NCBI RefSeq assembly: GCF_021083305.1
Contig: NZ_JAJFAY010000011.1
Coordinates: forward strand, 1 to 64,000
From: Haladaptatus sp. DYF46
GTDB taxonomy: Archaea > Halobacteriota > Halobacteria > Halobacteriales > Haladaptataceae
Reading direction: 5' to 3'
Length of the DNA stretch: 64,000 nucleotides
The notes below the pieces were generated by a model. That model did no database searches and was not told the DNA's origin. It was given only the letters and a program-made list of their open reading frames with translations. Shown here one piece after another: positions 60,533-64,000 of this stretch (its first letter is position 1; every line of letters begins with the position of its first letter). The position numbers and the translations under genes are program-made.

Positions 60533-61393
60533 ATGGAAATGAATCTGGAAGAGCGGATCAAACAAGCAGTCTTTGCTAGAATTCTAGCTATTTCAGTAAT
60601 CCTTATATCTTCGCTGATGATGCTATCTACTTATTTTCTACACGTTTTATATCCACATGCTCAGATTGGGCGATTAGAGACCTTTCTGAGCCTATTCACT
60701 ACAACAATTAGTGGATTGCTCACCTTAGTTCTAATCCTCATCTATAAGAGCCAAAATGAAACATTGGATAGAGAGGCAGATATATTAGAAAAGCAACAAG
60801 AGCTAATGCATCATGAGAGAATGCCCAGTTTGAGTAAGCCCTACAATTTCGTTACTAAAATTTCAAACTCGAATAGTTCGAATGAGCAACAATCTGGTGC
60901 CCTCAAACAGGATGAAGTCGAATTTTGTCTAGCAAATAACGGGGGAGGAGTTGCAAAAAGTTTCAGAATTCATTCAACAACATATGTAAAAGGTAGTAAA
61001 TATGAGGGATCTTGGGCAAAATCGCCTGTATTGCGTTCTGATCGACACTCAATTCTGAAATATGCCGATGAGCAGCTATCTGCAGGAGCACTTGATGTAC
61101 GATTTAAATCGCAAATCAAACTAGGACTCAAAGATACTAGCCAAAAAGACATGCTACCCAGCACCTACGGGTTCTCTGAAGCACTTAACTTACTTTATAA
61201 GGATGGTGCCGAGAGACTGGAATTAACGCTAGAACTTCGGTACGAGGATCCCTTTGAAGAGGAACACGTTGAACAATTCCTCTATCATTGGGCGAAACCA
61301 ATGAAAAACATGGATTTACATGAATTTATGATCGCTGATTCAGATCCCATAACGTACGAAAATAAATCTGAGGATACCGACTTAATTATGTAG
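60533..61393 (+). CDS. Two-helix membrane protein with coiled coil and beta domain, unknown function
   Basis: A 286-residue protein. Two membrane helices at about residues 15-37 (ILAISVILISSLMMLSTYFL) and 52-70 (TTTISGLLTLVLILIYKSQN) are followed by a short coiled coil (ETLDREADILEKQQELMHHE). A soluble beta-rich domain follows from about residue 100 (VEFCLANNGGGVAKSFRIHS). Its N-G-G-G element resembles the conserved N.G.G.A turn of many small membrane-linked sensor-like proteins. The base composition is more AT-rich than the cas genes. Its place next to an integrase leaves a defence role open, but nothing shows it. Confidence 0.6.
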   Translation: MEMNLEERIKQAVFARILAISVILISSLMMLSTYFLHVLYPHAQIGRLETFLSLFTTTISGLLTLVLILIYKSQNETLDREADILEKQQELMHHERMPSLSKPYNFVTKISNSNSSNEQQSGALKQDEVEFCLANNGGGVAKSFRIHSTTYVKGSKYEGSWAKSPVLRSDRHSILKYADEQLSAGALDVRFKSQIKLGLKDTSQKDMLPSTYGFSEALNLLYKDGAERLELTLELRYEDPFEEEHVEQFLYHWAKPMKNMDLHEFMIADSDPITYENKSEDTDLIM

Positions 61394-61442
61394 GGCTTTT
61401 CTAAGTTGTATATTTCGCACATCTCTCTATCATTAGTTTTGA

Positions 61443-61601
61443 ACATCGTCTTCATTTTCGAATGGGCAATTCGAGGAATCGATTTTTTATCGACTGGAAA
61501 CTGTCTCGCATGGGATTGAGACTGGTCGTCCGGCTGATTCGACTATTGCAACCGCGCCGATTCTCGGGATCGGCACCGCGAGATTCCGCCACTTCTTGTG
61601 A
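61443..61601 (+). pseudogene. Unknown gene fragment without start
   Basis: A 52-codon frame opening after a TGA (61440-61442): TSSSFSNGQFEESIFYRLET, then VSHGIETGRPADSTIATAPI and LGIGTARFRHFL. No start codon is available. The acidic N-terminal part and ordered helices look like the 3' end of a real gene. Family not recognised. Confidence 0.3.
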
Positions 61602-61829
61602 CCATCATAAGCGGCAGTGCGATCATTTGAGGGGTTCCGTTGTGATCGATGTGTGTAGCATGCTGGGTCGTCCTTAGTACATCCTGATTGCCACGGACCA
61701 CACGTCAGTCGCTTAGTGTGTATCGCGCGGAGATACTGTGCTAGGTGCTCGCCGTAGTGGATTGGCTCTAATCGCCATTTAAGTATGACGAAGAGCTTTT
61801 GTAGGACCATCTCCAACTGTAATACAGCA

Positions 61830-62120
61830 ATGTCTAGTAATACTGACGAAGGGGAAATCATTCGCGTGTCCAAGAAGGGACAGGCGACGATTCCCAAGGA
61901 CCTCCGTGAACGGTTCGGCATTGAAACGCCTGGGAAGGTACACATCCACGAAGAAGAGGGAAAGATTGTGGTCGAACCCCTCCCCTCAGTCGAAGCGATG
62001 CAGGGTGTCCATGCTGGCCGCTACGAAAAGGGTACAGTCCTCGAGCACCTGCGGGAGATGAAAGAGGCAGATAAGCACCGTGAACGTGAGCACGATGAGC
62101 GGCTTGAGCAGCACCAATGA
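61830..62120 (+). CDS. vapB: AbrB/SpoVT-type antitoxin (VapB-like), second pair
   Basis: A 96-residue protein from the ATG at 61830 (MSSNTDEGEIIRVSKKGQAT). The AbrB hairpin is RVSKKGQATIPKDLRERFGI then GKVHIHEEEGKIVVEPLP. The long charged helical tail (EHLREMKEADKHREREHDER) should bind the toxin. The stop overlaps the toxin start as ATGA (62117-62120). A longer frame back to 61785 has Cys and Ser-rich sequence and is not favoured. Confidence 0.9.
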   Translation: MSSNTDEGEIIRVSKKGQATIPKDLRERFGIETPGKVHIHEEEGKIVVEPLPSVEAMQGVHAGRYEKGTVLEHLREMKEADKHREREHDERLEQHQ

Positions 62121-62560
62121 CGGACTACGTCTTCGACACAGAACCACTTATTGCGTACTTTTACGATGAACCTGGCGCTTCGACTGTGACTGAGCAGCTT
62201 CAGGCGATCGACAGCGATCAAGCAAGTGGAGCGATTTCCCATGCCACCGCAACAGAAATTGTGTATAAAGTTGCGCGTCTCGAAACGGGTGATCCAAACC
62301 ATATTTCGCCTGGTGAAGATGAGTTCGACATCGGTGAGCAGGATCTGCGCGTCTTGCAGGGCTTTGGACTGACTATTGAGACTCCGCCATGGAGTACAGT
62401 TGCCCATATCAAGGGGGCAGGTGGCATTTCTCTTGGCGATTCATACGCTGCTGCGTTGGCAATCGAGAAGGAAGCGCTCCTCGTCGTTGGAGCGGATCCC
62501 GAGTTCGGCGATCTAGCAAATGATATTGACTTGCGTCAAATCCGTGAAGAACCAGCGTAA
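62117..62560 (+). CDS. vapC: PIN-domain ribonuclease toxin (VapC-like), second pair
   Basis: A 147-residue PIN protein. The conserved acidic residues are D in MTDYVFDTEPLIAYF, E in SHATATEIVYKVARLE, D in ISLGDSYAAALAIE and D in VVGADPEFGDL. Toxin of a type II pair with the antitoxin gene just upstream. Such pairs stabilise plasmids and islands; here it lies between the CRISPR-Cas unit and a broken integrase. Confidence 0.9.
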   Translation: MTDYVFDTEPLIAYFYDEPGASTVTEQLQAIDSDQASGAISHATATEIVYKVARLETGDPNHISPGEDEFDIGEQDLRVLQGFGLTIETPPWSTVAHIKGAGGISLGDSYAAALAIEKEALLVVGADPEFGDLANDIDLRQIREEPA

Positions 62561-62578
62561 ACTCCTCTGTCCTACTTG

Positions 62579-62650
62579 CTCCCGTGTTGCTGGGCAAACC
62601 ACCTACTGATCGAGGAGAACGTCTCACCACGAATTGTGGCCTTCATTTGG
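62579..62650 (+). pseudogene. Integrase remnant (72 bp)
   Basis: The plus strand reads about CCWANHLLIEENVSPRIVAF, matching RCWANYLLVEENVSPRIVMA in the integrase at 59340-59945. The catalytic Arg and the final Tyr region are gone. It shows that a second, related recombinase gene once stood right of the VapBC pair. Confidence 0.75.
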
Positions 62651-62781
62651 TTTATTAGACAGTGTACCGTGATCGTACTTCTATCCACGAAGTAGATCGT
62701 GAAGTCCCACCACCCCACAGAGCAACGATGTTCGGCCAAAGAGATGAGTATATTTTTTTATTTGCTCGATAATGCTCTAAT

Positions 62782-63693
62782 ATGATTGCAGTTAACACTA
62801 CTAATCTCACGAAATCATATAATAACAAAACAGTCGTCGACGATCTTTCACTTACCATCGAAAGCGGAGAAGTGTATGGTTTTTTGGGGCCGAACGGAGC
62901 CGGAAAATCGACCACCATCGACATGCTAATGGACTATACACGACCCACCAGTGGTAGCGCAACAGTCTTTGACCTCGATGTGCAGACAGAGTCCGAAACC
63001 ATCCACTCACGGACTGGAATTCTTCCAGACCGATTTGGCGTGTATCAGCGGCTCACAGGGCGTGAACACGTCAAATATATTCTCGACGCAAATGATGATT
63101 GCGACGATATTGACCTCATTTTTGACCGGGTTGGACTCCACAGTGCAGCTGATGAGTATGCTAGCAACTACTCAAAGGGTATGCAACAGCGCCTCGGGCT
63201 CGCAATGGCTATCGCGGGGAAGCCAGATCTACTCATTCTCGATGAACCATTCTCTGGTCTTGACCCGCATGGTGTTCGTCTAGTCCGAGAGATCGTCGCT
63301 GACGAGCGTGACCGCGGCGCAACTGTCTTGTTTTCATCCCACGTTCTCGATCAAGTCGAACGCGTCTGCGACCGAGTTGGCTTACTGGACAATGGGACAC
63401 TTCTTTTCGAAGGAACTCCTACAGAGCTCCGGAAAACTGTTAGAACTGAACGACGGCTGTCAATCGACACGCCGCTACCAGAGAAACTCCATCAGCTTCT
63501 CGAAGATATGGAATCCGTCACTGGAATCAACGAGAAAGAGACAGGTGTGACAATTCTCTGTCGACCTGAAGATCAGTTCAGAATTCTCGAATTAATCTTC
63601 GAATTTGATCTTTCTGTTTCTGACTTCCATGTCGAAAATGAGACTATCGAAGATGCTTTCATCATGTTAGCTGATAATACGCCCGAGAATTAA
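62782..63693 (+). CDS. ABC transporter ATP-binding protein
   Basis: A 303-residue ATPase of the NatA/CcmA type. Walker A is GFLGPNGAGKSTTIDML (residue about 35), the signature is YSKGMQQRLGLAMAIA (about 133), Walker B is LLILDEPFSGLDPHG (about 155) and the switch His is VLFSSHVLDQVERV. The C-terminal extension (ERRLSIDTPLPEKLHQLLED) is common in drug or copper exporters. The start ATG at 62782 is preceded by AT-rich DNA. The stop overlaps the stop of the convergent permease gene. Confidence 0.94.
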   Translation: MIAVNTTNLTKSYNNKTVVDDLSLTIESGEVYGFLGPNGAGKSTTIDMLMDYTRPTSGSATVFDLDVQTESETIHSRTGILPDRFGVYQRLTGREHVKYILDANDDCDDIDLIFDRVGLHSAADEYASNYSKGMQQRLGLAMAIAGKPDLLILDEPFSGLDPHGVRLVREIVADERDRGATVLFSSHVLDQVERVCDRVGLLDNGTLLFEGTPTELRKTVRTERRLSIDTPLPEKLHQLLEDMESVTGINEKETGVTILCRPEDQFRILELIFEFDLSVSDFHVENETIEDAFIMLADNTPEN

Positions 63694-64000
63694 TCTAAAT
63701 CGCTACGGGAGAAGACAAGAATTGAAAAGATCTGCGAGACTCCAAGCAAGAGCATCAAGCCAACCACGGCTAGAATTGGATGAAGGTACCAAACCGGTAT
63801 ATTTGTCCCAAATACAGACCTCACTGTTGTGATATTCGAGACGGTGGATTGTTGTAACATATCCGATGTGACAAAAAGGGCAGTTCCACTCGAATTTGGA
63901 ACACCAAGGAGCCAGTTCGTGAGAACGCGATACAAATTCTGTGGCAACAACCATTTAAATAGGAAGTATGTTGGATCCTGTGGTGGGCGGACGAGATCAA
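63690..64000 (-). CDS. ABC transporter permease, C-terminal part (runs off the window)
   Basis: An open frame continues to the window end and reads LVRPPQDPTYFLFKWLLPQN, then LYRVLTNWLLGVPNSSGTAL. Its last hydrophobic helix is VWYLHPILAVVGLMLLLGVS, and it ends SDLD. It looks like the C-terminus of a multi-pass ABC-2 or NosY-type permease with a periplasmic loop before the last helix. Its gene is on the minus strand and overlaps the ATPase stop by 3 bases, so the two genes converge instead of forming the usual operon. Confidence 0.7.
   Translation of the reverse strand, partial: DLVRPPQDPTYFLFKWLLPQNLYRVLTNWLLGVPNSSGTALFVTSDMLQQSTVSNITTVRSVFGTNIPVWYLHPILAVVGLMLLLGVSQIFSILVFSRSDLD

Overview
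The window reads as an accessory region of a halophilic archaeon (class Halobacteria), probably part of a megaplasmid or a plasmid-derived chromosomal island. The proteins are acidic. Haloarchaea-specific families recur: HalOD1 output domains, amphi-Trp, TbsP, DUF7344-like winged helices, AbrB/PIN toxin-antitoxin pairs and Orc1/Cdc6 with origin repeats. Several starts sit about 25 bases after a TATA box, as expected for leaderless haloarchaeal mRNA. The CRISPR repeat (GTTACAGACGAACC...GGGTTGAAGC) is of the haloarchaeal type I-B kind. IS debris, broken genes and paralogous remnants are frequent.

Layout. 1-7.6 kb: an IS6-family end, broken genes (winged helix, MscS), an intact membrane trio (amphi-Trp, YihY/BrkB, MscS), a double-HalOD1 protein, a SWIM zinc-finger protein, an SDR oxidoreductase and a lone CRISPR repeat. 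7.7-10.4 kb: a plasmid-type operon of overlapping small genes. 10.6-28.7 kb: VapBC, a Tat-exported glucosaminidase, many small winged-helix and HalOD1 regulators, TbsP, tRNA-Leu(UAA), a lamin-tail-like secreted protein, MBL hydrolase, MaoC hydratase, amidohydrolase, a fresh IS6 insertion with an 8-bp target duplication and a 230-bp IS6-derived MITE. 29-31 kb: replication origin 1 with its Orc1/Cdc6. 31-33 kb: nested IS debris. 33-41.6 kb: one giant gene for a 2795-residue lipoprotein with 18 DUF11 repeats. 44-47.4 kb: origin 2 with a second Orc1/Cdc6, a centromere-like repeat field, ParA and its small partner.

48-60 kb is a complete type I-B interference module (cas6-cas8b-cas7-cas5 on the minus strand, cas3 divergent) between two CRISPR arrays that point outward from homologous leaders. 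No cas1, cas2 or cas4 is present. The cas6-cas3 gap holds a degenerate repeat that keeps the 3' GGGTTGAAG handle, followed by a pseudo-spacer and a hairpin. This has the architecture of a CreA-like guide RNA from a CRISPR-regulated toxin-antitoxin pair. A tyrosine recombinase lies at the right edge, and imperfect direct repeats (about 65 bp) near 47.9 and 60.0 kb bracket the whole block, suggesting it once moved as a unit. 60-64 kb: a membrane protein, a second VapBC, an integrase remnant, and an ABC ATPase facing a convergent permease that runs off the window.

Together the region combines replicon maintenance (two origins, ParA, two toxin-antitoxin pairs), interference without local adaptation, surface and secreted proteins, and a dense set of small regulators. 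All functions are assigned from sequence reading alone; no database search was run.
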